A stretch of DNA of 64,000 bases, taken from NCBI RefSeq assembly GCF_003337235.1, contig NZ_QPJC01000006.1:124001-188000 (forward strand). Reading direction: 5' to 3'. Positions within the stretch are counted from its first letter, which is position 1; each line of letters opens with the position of its first letter. This stretch comes from Halopolyspora algeriensis. GTDB taxonomy: Bacteria > Actinomycetota > Actinomycetes > Mycobacteriales > Pseudonocardiaceae. Position numbers and translations under genes: made by a program. This document shows, piece by piece, positions 10,202 to 18,274 of this stretch. A model generated the notes under the pieces. The model saw nothing but the letters and a program-made list of their open reading frames with translations, was not told the DNA's origin and did no database searches.

Positions 10202-10620
10202 GCGTCGCGGTCGTCGATGCCAGCGTGTGGTGCGATGCCCTCCTGCCCGGCCCGCGCCGGACTGCTGCCCGGTCCGCACTCGACAGCTATACGGCGATGG
10301 CCGCGCCGGAGCACCTGCAACTGGAGATCACGCAGGTTCTCCGGCGCCACGCCCGCCACGATCTCGGGGCCGTCCGGGCGGAGGCGATCCTGCGCACACT
10401 GCGGGAGATGCCGGTCGAGCACGTTCCCACGAGAACCCTGCTCGACCGGATCTGGGAGCTGCGCGAGGCCCTCACTGCCTACGATGCCGCCTATGTCGCG
10501 GTCGCCGAACAACGCGATGCCCCCCTGATCACGCGTGACAAGGGACTGCTCGCCCACGCCGGGACAGTGCGCTGTGCGGTTCTGGCCGTTCCACCGGAGC
10601 AAGGGGCCTCGGCTCAGTGA
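10198..10620 (+). CDS. vapC: VapC-type PIN-domain ribonuclease toxin
   Basis: A 140-residue PIN-domain protein. Acidic residues expected to bind Mg2+ are visible in VVDASVW (near residue 7), in the central ELLE-like helix (QLEITQVL), in TAYDAAYVAVAE and in LITRDKGLL. VapC toxins cleave tRNA or rRNA when their antitoxin is lost. All catalytic regions are present, so the toxin is probably active. It is translated from GTG overlapping the antitoxin stop. The next gene is convergent. Confidence 0.9.
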   Translation: MSVAVVDASVWCDALLPGPRRTAARSALDSYTAMAAPEHLQLEITQVLRRHARHDLGAVRAEAILRTLREMPVEHVPTRTLLDRIWELREALTAYDAAYVAVAEQRDAPLITRDKGLLAHAGTVRCAVLAVPPEQGASAQ

Positions 10621-10642
10621 GTCCAGGACCGGTGAGCCACCG

Positions 10643-11662
10643 TCACACGGTGACGAGCATCTTGCCGGTGTTCCGACCCTGCAGCATGCCCAGGAAGGCG
10701 TCGGGAGCGTTGCGCAGCCCGGCCACCGTGGTCTCGTCGTAGCGCAGCTTTCCGTCGCGGACCAGGGGGCCGACGTCGTTGAAGAACTGGTCACGCCGGT
10801 CGGCGTGGTCGATCACGATGAAACCGCGCAGGCTCAGCCGCTTGGTGACGATCTGGAACATGTTGCGCGGCCCCGGCTGGGGCTCGCTGGCGTTGTACTG
10901 CGACACCGCCCCGCAGGCGGCGATGCGTCCGAAGTCGTTGAGCGAGCCGATCGCGGCTTCGAGGTGATCGCCGCCGACGTTGTCGAAGTAGACGCTGATG
11001 CCGTCCGGGGCGGCGGCCTTCAACTGCTCGGCCACGGGGGCGTCCTTGTAGTTGAAGGCGGTGTCGAAGCCCAGGTCCTCGGTGAGGTAGCGCACCTTCT
11101 CGGCCGATCCCGCGCTGCCGATCACCCGCGAGGCCCCGTGCAGTTTGGCCAGCTGTCCCACGATGGAACCGACGGCACCCGCTGCTCCCGAGACGAACAC
11201 GGTGTCGCCCTGCTGGAACCGTGCGATGTCGAACAGCCCGACGTAGGCCGTCAGCCCCGGCATCCCGAGCACGCCGAGATAGGCGCCGAGCGGGGCGGTC
11301 TCGCCCGAAACCGCGACCGCGTGCGACTCGCCGACCGTGGCGTACTCCCGCCACCCGAGCTGGTGCAGCACGGCTTGGCCGACCTCGAAATTGTCCGAGT
11401 TGGAGGCCACGACCTCACCGACCGCGCCGCCGGACAGTGGCTTGCCGATTTCGAACGGCGGTACGTAGGACTTCGCGTTGTTCATCCGGCCACGCATGGC
11501 CGGGTCGACGCTCATGACCTTGTTGCGTACGAGAATCTGCCCCTCACCCGGTGCGGCGATCGGGGCCTGCGTGATCTCGAAGTTGTCCTGGGTGGGCCAG
11601 CCCTGCGGCCGGGAAGCCAGCCGGATCTCCAGACCCTGGTCGGGGATTTCCTGGTCTGCCAC
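10643..11662 (-). CDS. NADP-dependent oxidoreductase, MDR family
   Basis: A 339-residue medium-chain dehydrogenase/reductase of the leukotriene B4 dehydrogenase/curcumin reductase type. These zinc-free enzymes reduce alpha,beta-unsaturated carbonyls with NADPH. The dinucleotide-binding motif SGAAGAVGSIVGQLAKL lies near residue 150, and the N-terminal stretch VMSVDPAMRGRM is typical. GTG 11662 is chosen because GGAGG lies five bases upstream; the earlier ATG at 11674 overlaps that ribosome-binding site. A perfect palindrome 23 bases upstream suggests control by a repressor not encoded next to it. Confidence 0.88.
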   Translation of the reverse strand: MADQEIPDQGLEIRLASRPQGWPTQDNFEITQAPIAAPGEGQILVRNKVMSVDPAMRGRMNNAKSYVPPFEIGKPLSGGAVGEVVASNSDNFEVGQAVLHQLGWREYATVGESHAVAVSGETAPLGAYLGVLGMPGLTAYVGLFDIARFQQGDTVFVSGAAGAVGSIVGQLAKLHGASRVIGSAGSAEKVRYLTEDLGFDTAFNYKDAPVAEQLKAAAPDGISVYFDNVGGDHLEAAIGSLNDFGRIAACGAVSQYNASEPQPGPRNMFQIVTKRLSLRGFIVIDHADRRDQFFNDVGPLVRDGKLRYDETTVAGLRNAPDAFLGMLQGRNTGKMLVTV

Positions 11663-11684
11663 ACCATCCTCCAAATGCGAAACT

Positions 11685-11699
11685 ATTACGTATCGTAAT
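11685..11699. promoter_or_regulatory. Palindromic operator upstream of the oxidoreductase
   Basis: A perfect inverted repeat, ATTACG-TAT-CGTAAT, lies just before the ribosome-binding site of the minus-strand oxidoreductase. It stands out in this GC-rich sequence and resembles operators of TetR or MarR repressors that sense reactive carbonyls. The regulator is not in this window as far as I can tell. Confidence 0.65.
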
Positions 11700-11758
11700 T
11701 TTACCGCGGCTGCTCCGAATGTGCCATGAACAGCATACCGACCAGTCGGTTCCGTATA

Positions 11759-11791
11759 TCACCTCTCGCCGCGGCGGGAGCGGGGCTTCGG
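11759..11791. repeat. 33-bp direct repeat, left copy, flanking relBE
   Basis: This segment is identical to 12405-12437 except for one base (position 11 of the repeat, C here, T there). On the minus strand it reads PKPRSRRGER plus a TGA stop, so it duplicates the last ten codons and stop of the coiled-coil gene on the far side of relBE. It looks like the old 3' end of that gene left behind when the toxin-antitoxin cassette entered. Confidence 0.8.
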
Positions 11792-11821
11792 AGGTAGTGG
11801 ACCTCCTGCCGTTGTGATGAC

Positions 11822-11827
11822 TATAAT
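11822..11827 (+). promoter_or_regulatory. -10 box (TATAAT) of a leaderless relBE transcript
   Basis: A consensus TATAAT ends seven bases before the relB ATG. The transcription start would therefore fall at or next to the start codon, giving a leaderless mRNA. No good -35 is visible 17 bases upstream. Confidence 0.6.
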
Positions 11828-11834
11828 TCTGTCC

Positions 11835-12119
11835 ATGAAGACACTGCCACTTGCCGAGGTCAAAGCCAAGCTCTCGTCGTTGCTTTCCGAGGTCGAGCGT
11901 GAGCACGACGAGATCACGGTGACCCGCAACGGCGTGCCCTCGGCCGTGGTGATCTCCGCCGACGAGTGGGAGTCGCTGCAGGAAACCCTGGCGGTGCTCA
12001 GTGATCAGGACGCGCTGGCCGATCTCAAAGAGGCGCGGGAAACCACGGCCGAAGGCGAGCTCTACGACACCGATGACGTACTCGCGGAGTTCGAACAGCA
12101 GCGCTCGCACGGCTCATGA
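11835..12119 (+). CDS. relB: RelB/Phd-family antitoxin
   Basis: A 94-residue protein with the Phd/YefM-type N-terminal fold: LPLAEVKAKLSSLL, then ITVTRNGVPSAVVISADEWE, which forms the DNA-binding dimer. The acidic C-terminal tail (DTDDVLAEFEQQ) would neutralise the toxin. ATG 11835 is chosen over ATGs at 11814-11817 because the latter precede the -10 box. The stop overlaps the toxin ATG (ATGA). Confidence 0.9.
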   Translation: MKTLPLAEVKAKLSSLLSEVEREHDEITVTRNGVPSAVVISADEWESLQETLAVLSDQDALADLKEARETTAEGELYDTDDVLAEFEQQRSHGS

Positions 12120-12388
12120 GTGAGCCGTATGCCGTGAAGTGGTCGAAGCCGGCCAAACGAGCCGTCGCCAAGGAGTTGCCGGAAGCGGTCGCGGCCGCGG
12201 TGATCGAGTTGGTGACCGGTGCGCTCGCGCAACAGCCGTATCGAGTCGGCAAGCCGCTCAAGGAACCGTTCGAGGGCATGTGGTCCGCGCGGCGGGCGAC
12301 CTATCGGGTGCTGTACCGGGTCGATGATCAGCAGCGGATCGTGGTGATCGAATCGGTTCAGCACCGCGGTCACGCCTACCGGCCCTGA
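12116..12388 (+). CDS. relE: RelE-family mRNA interferase toxin
   Basis: A 90-residue RelE/ParE-fold protein. The sequence KWSKPAKRAVAKELP at the N-terminus, the core FEGMWSARRATYRVLYRV and the end VIESVQHRGHAYRP match RelE toxins, which cleave mRNA in the ribosomal A site. Basic residues expected for catalysis (the RR pair and R in YRVLYRV, H in RGHAYRP) are present. The ATG overlaps the antitoxin stop. The module lies between two copies of a 33-bp repeat, a sign of cassette insertion. Confidence 0.92.
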   Translation: MSEPYAVKWSKPAKRAVAKELPEAVAAAVIELVTGALAQQPYRVGKPLKEPFEGMWSARRATYRVLYRVDDQQRIVVIESVQHRGHAYRP

Positions 12389-12404
12389 TTTCCTCGGCCG
12401 CGTG

Positions 12405-12437
12405 TCACCTCTCGTCGCGGCGGGAGCGGGGCTTCGG
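12405..12437. repeat. 33-bp direct repeat, right copy, flanking relBE
   Basis: Right copy of the repeat at 11759-11791. Here it forms the genuine 3' end of the minus-strand coiled-coil gene, beginning exactly at its stop codon. The two copies are 646 bases apart and enclose only the relBE module. Confidence 0.8.
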
Positions 12438-12824
12438 GAGCAGGGACGTCACCGACCAGCGGGGCTTGCCCAGCGCCTCGTGCAGCTCCAGAGAGGCATC
12501 CTGAACCGAGCGCAGGGACTCCTCCGGCGTCGCGGCAGGAGCCGAGGGGTCCGGGGCGGGTATGCTGGTGACCCGCATCCAGCGCTCGTCCCACAGCGCC
12601 TCCATCGCGGCGTTCCACCGCGATCGCACGCCTTCGGCGACCCGCTCCTCCTGCTGCTCGGCCTCGGCAATGCGTTCCCGCCCGGCCACGACCTCGTCCT
12701 CGAGTTGCTCGGCGCGCTTGCGTTCCAGTTCGTGCATGCGCTCGACCGCGTCGGTGGCCGTCGCGGTGATCTCCTTGTAGCGTTCGACCGCGCCGGGCGG
12801 CCTGCCGGAGGGGTCCTCACTCAT
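12405..12824 (-). CDS. Coiled-coil accessory protein of the FtsK-like locus
   Basis: A 139-residue hydrophilic protein that I cannot assign to a named family. Residues about 20-65 are rich in Glu, Arg and Ala with heptad spacing (VERMHELERKRAEQLEDE), so a coiled coil is likely. A Trp-containing segment (RWNAAMEALWDERWM) follows, then a basic C-terminal tail. ATG 12824 is chosen because GGAAGG lies upstream; it overlaps the end of the FtsK-like gene by eight bases, so the two are translated together. Its place at the end of the operon suggests it serves the ATPase. Confidence 0.75.
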   Translation of the reverse strand: MSEDPSGRPPGAVERYKEITATATDAVERMHELERKRAEQLEDEVVAGRERIAEAEQQEERVAEGVRSRWNAAMEALWDERWMRVTSIPAPDPSAPAATPEESLRSVQDASLELHEALGKPRWSVTSLLPKPRSRRDER

Positions 12825-15705
12825 CGGTTTCCTTCCGGATCTCCTGCTCGATCGAGGGCCCACCGCCGGAACCACCCTCGGCGCAGCCGTGCGGCGGCGA
12901 GACCTCGGGAAGTGTTTCGGGGTCGAACGGCAGCACGACCTCGGGTCGCGAGTGGATCGATCGATCGAAGAACAGGCCCCTGCGGGCACGTGGTGACCAG
13001 TTCACGGGCTGGCCGGCCGCGAAGGGAGAGAGCTCCTGGCCGTGGACGTCGAAGGCGATCCATGCGCCGATATCGTCCACCGGGCCCATGCCGAGGGTGT
13101 TCTTCAGACGTTGCGTGCTGCGCCACCATCCGACGGTGTGAATCCCGGACTCCGGGCCCTGCTTGAGAATCCTGCGCAACTGCTCCTGACCGCTCACGCG
13201 CGTCTCCGGACTCCTGCGTTCCAGCAGCGTCTGCGCCGCATCCGCCGCGTAGAGCAGCAGGCAGTGCGGCACCGGAGGTGCTGCCTCGAAGGTGGTTTCG
13301 GCACGCTCGTCGACGAGTTCGGCCAGACCGTTCAGCGCAGATCCCAGGTCTCCCGGACCGAGCAGATCCACCTCGTGTCCCGCGTCCCGTAGTGCTGCGG
13401 TCAGCGCGCGTACCTGCTCGTCGCAATCCTCCAGCAGGCCGGCCACGGTGAATGTGATCCGGCCCGCGGAGTGCCGGCGTGCCAGGGAAAGTGCCGCGGC
13501 GCCCAGGACACCGGTCGCATCCTGCTGCGTCGAGCCGAGCACGGCGATGTTGCGTCCCGGTGCGCGGGTGAGTCGCACCGATGCCGCCGTCCCCGCCACG
13601 TCGATCACCTGCCCCAGCAGGACCTGTGGCGCGGTGCCCGGAACCTCCCGCAGTCGCCGGAATTCGTCGAGCGTGTCCAGCGCGGGAAGATTCGAACCGT
13701 CGAACAGGCGTGGCGGCGGCAGGCGCTCGGTGCCCTGCTCGCGCAGATGCCGTTGCCACAGGCACTGCTGCAGCCCGTCCAGACCGCCGGCATCCGGAAT
13801 CCGCGCGACCTCGTTGCCGTGCTTGGCCCCGGACTCGTGGTTGATGACCGCATGCCGCCGGGGGAGTTCGAGTGCGGTCGTGTTGGTCTCGGTGAGCATC
13901 CGCCGCGCCTTGGGCAGCGCGACACGCAGGATGAACTGCTCGAAGATCGCGGGCTTGCCCCAGAACGCTTCGATACCGGAGATGTCCTGGCTGGCCAGTA
14001 CCAGATGGATGCCCTGTGAGCGGCCGCGCCGCGCGACGTCCTCCAGAAGCGCGGCGGCCTGTGTCGAGACCACGTCCCGCTCGGCGAACAGGTACTGGAA
14101 CTCGTCGATCACCGCCACGATCCGGGGCCACCGTCCCTGCGGGTCCTCGGCTCGCAGTTCCTCCAGCTTGGTGACCTCGTGGGCCTTCGCCGCGTCGGCC
14201 CGGCGCCGCATCTCCGCGGACAGGAACCGCAGCAGGGCCAGGCCGAATTCGCGATCGGTGTTCACATTGATCCCCACGAGCCGGGCGTGCGGCAACCAGC
14301 TCGGATCGCGGCGGCCCGGCGTGAACTGCGCGAAGGAGACTCCCTCCTTGAAGTCCATCAGGTACAGCTCGAGTTCGTCGGGGCTGTAGCGCGCGGTCAG
14401 ACTGCCCAGCATGCCGTACAGGAAATTCGTCTTCCCCGACCCGCTGGGGCCGCCGATCAGCGTGTGCGGACTCGCGTCCCCCAGCGTGATCCGGACCTGT
14501 TCACCCTCGTGGAAACCGACGGGAGCCTGCAGGCCGGTGGTGGAGTGGTGCGCCCAGAGCTGCTCGGGCAGCAGGTCGTCGAAGGTGTGCACGCGGGAGC
14601 GCCGGGCGAGGAACTCGTCGGCGATGGCCGAGCACGCCCTGGTCGTTCTCTCCCGGGGGAACGCCTCGTCGGGGCGGACCACCGCGTAGGGGCCGGTCAT
14701 GCTGGTGCGAGCGTGATCCGGGGTGGACAGCGTGATCGACTCGACCGCGCTGTTCACCGTCATCGGCAGGTCGACGACGACGAGCTGTACACCGCAGGCC
14801 AGGCCGTTGCGGGCGATGCGCTGCAGTTGCTGCTGCTGCTCGTCCTTGAGCGGGTGCCCGTCTCCGAAGAGCACCGCGATCCGCCATGGTTCACCGCGGT
14901 GGCCGGTCTCCTCGGCCAGCGAGCGCAGTGAGGTGTACCCGCCGAGCAGGGAACCGGTGTGGATGCGGCGGATGTGCTCGGACAGCTCCTCGAGCATCTC
15001 CTCCAGCCGCGTCGGGTCGTGCGCGGTGAGCAGTCCGGCCCGCGTGAGCGGGTACAGCCCCGGAAGGGTCCCGGTCAGGCGGGCGACATCCCAGACGTGG
15101 ATGCGCACCAAGCCCGGTTGGTAGTGGCTCAGCACACGCAACAGCAGGTTCTGCACCAGCAGCTCGGCGGCGTCCCGGGTGGCCGTTGCTCGAGCACCGG
15201 AACTTCCCGCGGATGTGATGCGCAGGTGGGACTCGTCGAGGAGGGGCACGGCCGCCGGGAAGGGTTGCGGATCCGGCGAGTCCGGTACCACAGCGGTGCC
15301 GAGACGCCACAGTGGCGGCGTGGAACCGGCGGCTTCGGACGAACCGGTCCGGCCCAGCCAGTCCTGCCACGGCAGCGAGGCGGTGCCGGGCGCCGCCGAG
15401 GCGACCAGCTCGGTGAGTTGCGCGGGGCCGTGCGACCACTGTGCATAGACCTCCGCGCGTTCGCGCAGAGCCTCGTCCAGCGCCTCCTGGAAAGCGGGAG
15501 CGTCCGGTTCCCCGACCGCTGACGGATCACGCTCCACCGTCGACACGCCCAGTTGGGCGATCCGCAGTGCGCACTCCTGCCGTGCGTGTTCGGCCCGAAC
15601 ACGCGCACTTTCGTTCGCGGCCGCGCCGAGGGCCGTGGCGACGCCGGCGCTCAGGTGTTCGAAGGCTGTTTCGATGGCACTGCGGCGCTCGTTGCGTCTA
15701 CGCAC
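12817..15705 (-). CDS. FtsK/SpoIIIE-type ATPase (EccC-related), soluble
   Basis: A 962-residue protein. The first 400 residues are helical and mixed with no membrane segment. The FtsK/SpoIIIE domain follows, with Walker A GGPSGSGKTNFL near residue 420, Walker B RIVAVIDEFQYLF near 530 and the sensor region GIHLVLASQDISGIE. A second RecA-like domain from about 690 has a degenerate P-loop (GSTQQDATG, no GKT), as in the tandem ATPases of type VII secretion (EccC). Unlike EccC it lacks the N-terminal membrane helices, and unlike FtsK it lacks a gamma domain. Two small helical proteins are encoded upstream. A motor for DNA or for small helical substrates is possible; the role is unknown. Confidence 0.85.
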   Translation of the reverse strand: MRRRNERRSAIETAFEHLSAGVATALGAAANESARVRAEHARQECALRIAQLGVSTVERDPSAVGEPDAPAFQEALDEALRERAEVYAQWSHGPAQLTELVASAAPGTASLPWQDWLGRTGSSEAAGSTPPLWRLGTAVVPDSPDPQPFPAAVPLLDESHLRITSAGSSGARATATRDAAELLVQNLLLRVLSHYQPGLVRIHVWDVARLTGTLPGLYPLTRAGLLTAHDPTRLEEMLEELSEHIRRIHTGSLLGGYTSLRSLAEETGHRGEPWRIAVLFGDGHPLKDEQQQQLQRIARNGLACGVQLVVVDLPMTVNSAVESITLSTPDHARTSMTGPYAVVRPDEAFPRERTTRACSAIADEFLARRSRVHTFDDLLPEQLWAHHSTTGLQAPVGFHEGEQVRITLGDASPHTLIGGPSGSGKTNFLYGMLGSLTARYSPDELELYLMDFKEGVSFAQFTPGRRDPSWLPHARLVGINVNTDREFGLALLRFLSAEMRRRADAAKAHEVTKLEELRAEDPQGRWPRIVAVIDEFQYLFAERDVVSTQAAALLEDVARRGRSQGIHLVLASQDISGIEAFWGKPAIFEQFILRVALPKARRMLTETNTTALELPRRHAVINHESGAKHGNEVARIPDAGGLDGLQQCLWQRHLREQGTERLPPPRLFDGSNLPALDTLDEFRRLREVPGTAPQVLLGQVIDVAGTAASVRLTRAPGRNIAVLGSTQQDATGVLGAAALSLARRHSAGRITFTVAGLLEDCDEQVRALTAALRDAGHEVDLLGPGDLGSALNGLAELVDERAETTFEAAPPVPHCLLLYAADAAQTLLERRSPETRVSGQEQLRRILKQGPESGIHTVGWWRSTQRLKNTLGMGPVDDIGAWIAFDVHGQELSPFAAGQPVNWSPRARRGLFFDRSIHSRPEVVLPFDPETLPEVSPPHGCAEGGSGGGPSIEQEIRKETDE

Positions 15706-15811
15706 ACCTCACCCCGGTACACGTTGCTACTGACCGTGATCAAAATAGCACTTTGCTCGTCCAGCGAGCGTGGACTTCGCGTCTTGGACAACCGGACCGC
15801 ACCTCGCGCGT

Positions 15812-16063
15812 TCACAGCCGCGCGGCGAAGTCGCGGAGCGCTTCGGCGACGTGGTCGACCGCCGTGAGCGTGTGCTCGATCCGATCCTGCGCATGGGGGA
15901 GCCCCGGTGGAACCACGGTCTCCGGATGATCGGGATCGATGCGGGTCAGCGCCACCTCGGCTTCCCGCAGTACGCGCTGCGCATGCGCCAGATGTCGTTG
16001 TCCCCGGTCGAGGTGGTCCTCGACGGTCCGCAAAGCCTGCAGGAGTTCTTCCAGGGCCGACAC
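15812..16063 (-). CDS. Small helical protein next to the FtsK-like ATPase
   Basis: An 83-residue, almost wholly helical protein (SALEELLQALRTVEDHLDRG, then LPHAQDRIEHTLTAVDHVAE). Two amphipathic helices separated by a Pro-rich turn (DPDHPETVVPPGLP) suggest a helical hairpin, the general shape of WXG100-like proteins, but no WXG motif is present. GTG 16063 follows the stop of the next gene by four bases, so the two are translated together. Longer readings in this frame run into the neighbouring gene and are rejected. No family recognised with confidence. Confidence 0.7.
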   Translation of the reverse strand: MSALEELLQALRTVEDHLDRGQRHLAHAQRVLREAEVALTRIDPDHPETVVPPGLPHAQDRIEHTLTAVDHVAEALRDFAARL

Positions 16064-16067
16064 CGCG

Positions 16068-16328
16068 TTACAGCCGTCCCGCGTAGCCCTCGGCGGACGA
16101 GATGACCGCGTTGAGCGTGCCCTGGGCCCCGCTGATGTTCTGCGTGACCTCGGCGAGCATCCCGTAAGCGTGCTGAATCTCCTCCTGGCTGCTGCCCTGC
16201 GTGGCTGCGGCCAGCGCCTGCTGCGCCTCTTCCAGAGCCAGGGTGGCCTGCTGCAGCGCGGCGATGCCATCCGAAGCCTTCTGGGTCGCCAGGGAAATCC
16301 CTGCGCGAACCTCTTCCACGCCTGTCAT
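16068..16328 (-). CDS. Small helical protein, candidate partner of the FtsK-like ATPase
   Basis: An 86-residue protein with two long helices: VEEVRAGISLATQKASDG leads into a Gln/Ala-rich helix, a short Gly-Ser turn (ATQGSSQEE) follows, and the second helix ends in ISSAEGYAGRL. Size and hairpin shape resemble ESX-type substrates or small structural proteins, but WXG is absent. ATG 16328 has GGAGGG about 10 bases upstream. It is the first gene of a tight run (this gene, 15812, then the ATPase) and a candidate substrate or adaptor. Confidence 0.75.
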   Translation of the reverse strand: MTGVEEVRAGISLATQKASDGIAALQQATLALEEAQQALAAATQGSSQEEIQHAYGMLAEVTQNISGAQGTLNAVISSAEGYAGRL

Positions 16329-16495
16329 CTGTACGGGGCCCTCCAGGATGCGGACGAAACACAAGGCGCCACCCGCCGAAAGCAGGTGCTGTATCGGTCC
16401 ACAAGTTAGCGTCCGGTGCCCGAGTCCGCGCAGGCAGGTCGGTGCTCGCTGTCGTGCTGCGTGCACTCCGCGTAACGAAACTTCGGCCCGTTCGG

Positions 16496-17422
16496 CTACG
16501 CCGAGTGCTCGAAACTGCCCACGGCGGCGGCGAACTGCGCTGTGGAGTGCGGGGAAATCTCCGCCACGGCCTCCGGCCGGAAGGCGAAGAGCTCGATCGC
16601 CGCGATCCCGGACGGGGAAGCGGAGGCGGTCGACCAGTGGGCCACGGTGTTCGCCGTCGAGTGCATGGCGGGCATCGACCAGCCCTGGCCGCCGAGTTCG
16701 GACGCCGCCCACGACACGAGCTCGGGGCCGTCGGCGGTGAAAGGTCCCAGATCCAGCACCACGCGCACCGCGGGAGGCCGTTCGGCACTGCCTGCGACGG
16801 TGACGGCGCGCGAGACTCGGCTCGCCAGCGCCCTGGCGGGCCACTCCGCACCGGAGTGCCGCTCGGTCAGAACATCGACCACCATGCCCAGGCGAGTACG
16901 TGGCCTGCCACTCTCGTCGACATCGTCGAGCGGGGGGTCGGCGGTTGTCTCCGGAGCGGGTTCGTCGGGGTCGCCGAGCTCCTCGGGATCGGCCGACTCC
17001 TCCGGGCGAGTGGACTCCTGCGGAACCGCCGGCAGCAACGAGTCGCCCTGCCACGCTTCCACCAGCAGGCGCTCGCCCCCGTCGACCAGCTCACCCACCA
17101 GTTCGGGATCGTCCACCACGGTCCAGGCGGTCGGCGGCTCGCACGACACCCGTGCGTTGCTGTAGGCGGGGCCGAGTTCACGCATGAAGGCGCGTACGGA
17201 GCGGGACAGCGCCGCAGCACTCGCCGAGTTCCCGGACTCGCCGCCGTTGCGCAGCAGAGTGACCGACCAGCAGCCCGGCTCCTCGTCGGAGCAGTCTCCG
17301 GACTCCACGATCCGACCGCCGACACGCCGGACCAGTTTCCGGCATGCCTCGCGTGCGTCGCGGTCGTCCTCGGCGGCGAGCACGATCGTGATCAGTAATT
17401 CGAGTTCGGTTTCCTCACCCAT
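16496..17422 (-). CDS. Uncharacterised protein upstream of the FtsK-like locus
   Basis: A 308-residue protein with no membrane segment and no family I can name. The N-terminal 110 residues (LELLITIVLAAEDDRDAREA) and the C-terminal 130 residues (VRVVLDLGPFTADGPELVSW) each look like compact alpha/beta domains and may be related to one another. A Pro/Glu/Asp-rich linker near residues 125-170 joins them. It lies 167 bases upstream of the small helical genes on the same strand and may be part of that locus. ATG 17422 is tentative; ATG 17434 is an alternative. Confidence 0.7.
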   Translation of the reverse strand: MGEETELELLITIVLAAEDDRDAREACRKLVRRVGGRIVESGDCSDEEPGCWSVTLLRNGGESGNSASAAALSRSVRAFMRELGPAYSNARVSCEPPTAWTVVDDPELVGELVDGGERLLVEAWQGDSLLPAVPQESTRPEESADPEELGDPDEPAPETTADPPLDDVDESGRPRTRLGMVVDVLTERHSGAEWPARALASRVSRAVTVAGSAERPPAVRVVLDLGPFTADGPELVSWAASELGGQGWSMPAMHSTANTVAHWSTASASPSGIAAIELFAFRPEAVAEISPHSTAQFAAAVGSFEHSA

Positions 17423-17581
17423 GACGGGGAGCATTCTCGCCCATGTCCCGCGGGTGGGCGAGGCCTCGTCGGCAGTGCGGCGGTGATGCGTGCCGTGGTT
17501 GCCGTTCACGCGGATGTTCGTGGGCGCACCTCGCCGCCCCGGGCGGCGAGGTGCCGGTACCACCACGGCGTTCGGGGACGT

Positions 17582-18103
17582 TCAGTCACCGGGATCCTTG
17601 CGGTGTCTGCCCTCCCGGCTCCGGCCGGCTGCCGGGACCACGAGTCGTTCCTCGGAATCGATCTCCGATCGGTGGTGCCGGCCGGTCGGTACCGGTGCCG
17701 CCCTCTCGGTCCGCCGTTGCTCGCCGCCTTCGCCGGAGTCGAGGTGCCGTGGCCGGTCGGCCACCGGGTGCGGTGTCGACGCCGAGAGCGAACGGAAGCC
17801 GTAATACCTGTAGAGGTCCCGGCCCTCCTGCTCGGACAGGTGGCCGTGCTCGGCATCGACGCGGGGAGCGTCCTCGACCTGCTTGCGCGATACGTCGAGC
17901 TGGACCCGCTGCTCCTGGGACGAGGCGCCCGCCAGCGGCACGAAGTGCTCCTTCATGCCGAACAGTCCGGTACGGACCGTGATCCACTCCGGCTGATGGG
18001 TGGTGTCGTCCAGGTAGACGGTGCCGACCCGGCCGATTCTGGCGCCGTCGCGGTCGTAGACGTCGTTGCCGATCAGTTCCTGTGCCCGTGTGGCGTCGTC
18101 CAT
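17582..18103 (-). CDS. PRC-barrel domain protein
   Basis: A 173-residue protein. Residues 1-100 form a PRC-barrel (ELIGNDVYDRDGARIGRVGT, then PEWITVRTGLFG), followed by a helical segment ending in LSEQEGRDLYRYYGF. The C-terminal 70 residues are charged and disordered (many Arg, Glu, His). PRC-barrels occur in stress-response and RNA-processing proteins as interaction modules. The N-terminal 105 residues closely match the larger neighbour at 18321-19115, so the two are recent or conserved paralogs; this copy lacks the DUF2382 part. ATG 18103 is chosen because the domain starts there. Confidence 0.85.
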   Translation of the reverse strand: MDDATRAQELIGNDVYDRDGARIGRVGTVYLDDTTHQPEWITVRTGLFGMKEHFVPLAGASSQEQRVQLDVSRKQVEDAPRVDAEHGHLSEQEGRDLYRYYGFRSLSASTPHPVADRPRHLDSGEGGEQRRTERAAPVPTGRHHRSEIDSEERLVVPAAGRSREGRHRKDPGD

Positions 18104-18274
18104 GTGGCTCGCCTCGATCGTGTCCGTGGGGAGGGCGCCGCGACGAGTTCCGGCGCAGTGACGCTGCGCTGCAGACGCTGCATGCGGATCTCGCCACCCG
18201 CAACCGGACATGCGCCGCAATTCACGCCTTCGGGTGAGTGGGGTGTGCGCCGAGGTCGTCAGGGCGGCGCAAAA

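Noticed and set aside
12821-14131. 436-codon frame in the FtsK-like gene
   Set aside because: It is an out-of-frame shadow; the Walker motifs are in the 12817-15705 frame.
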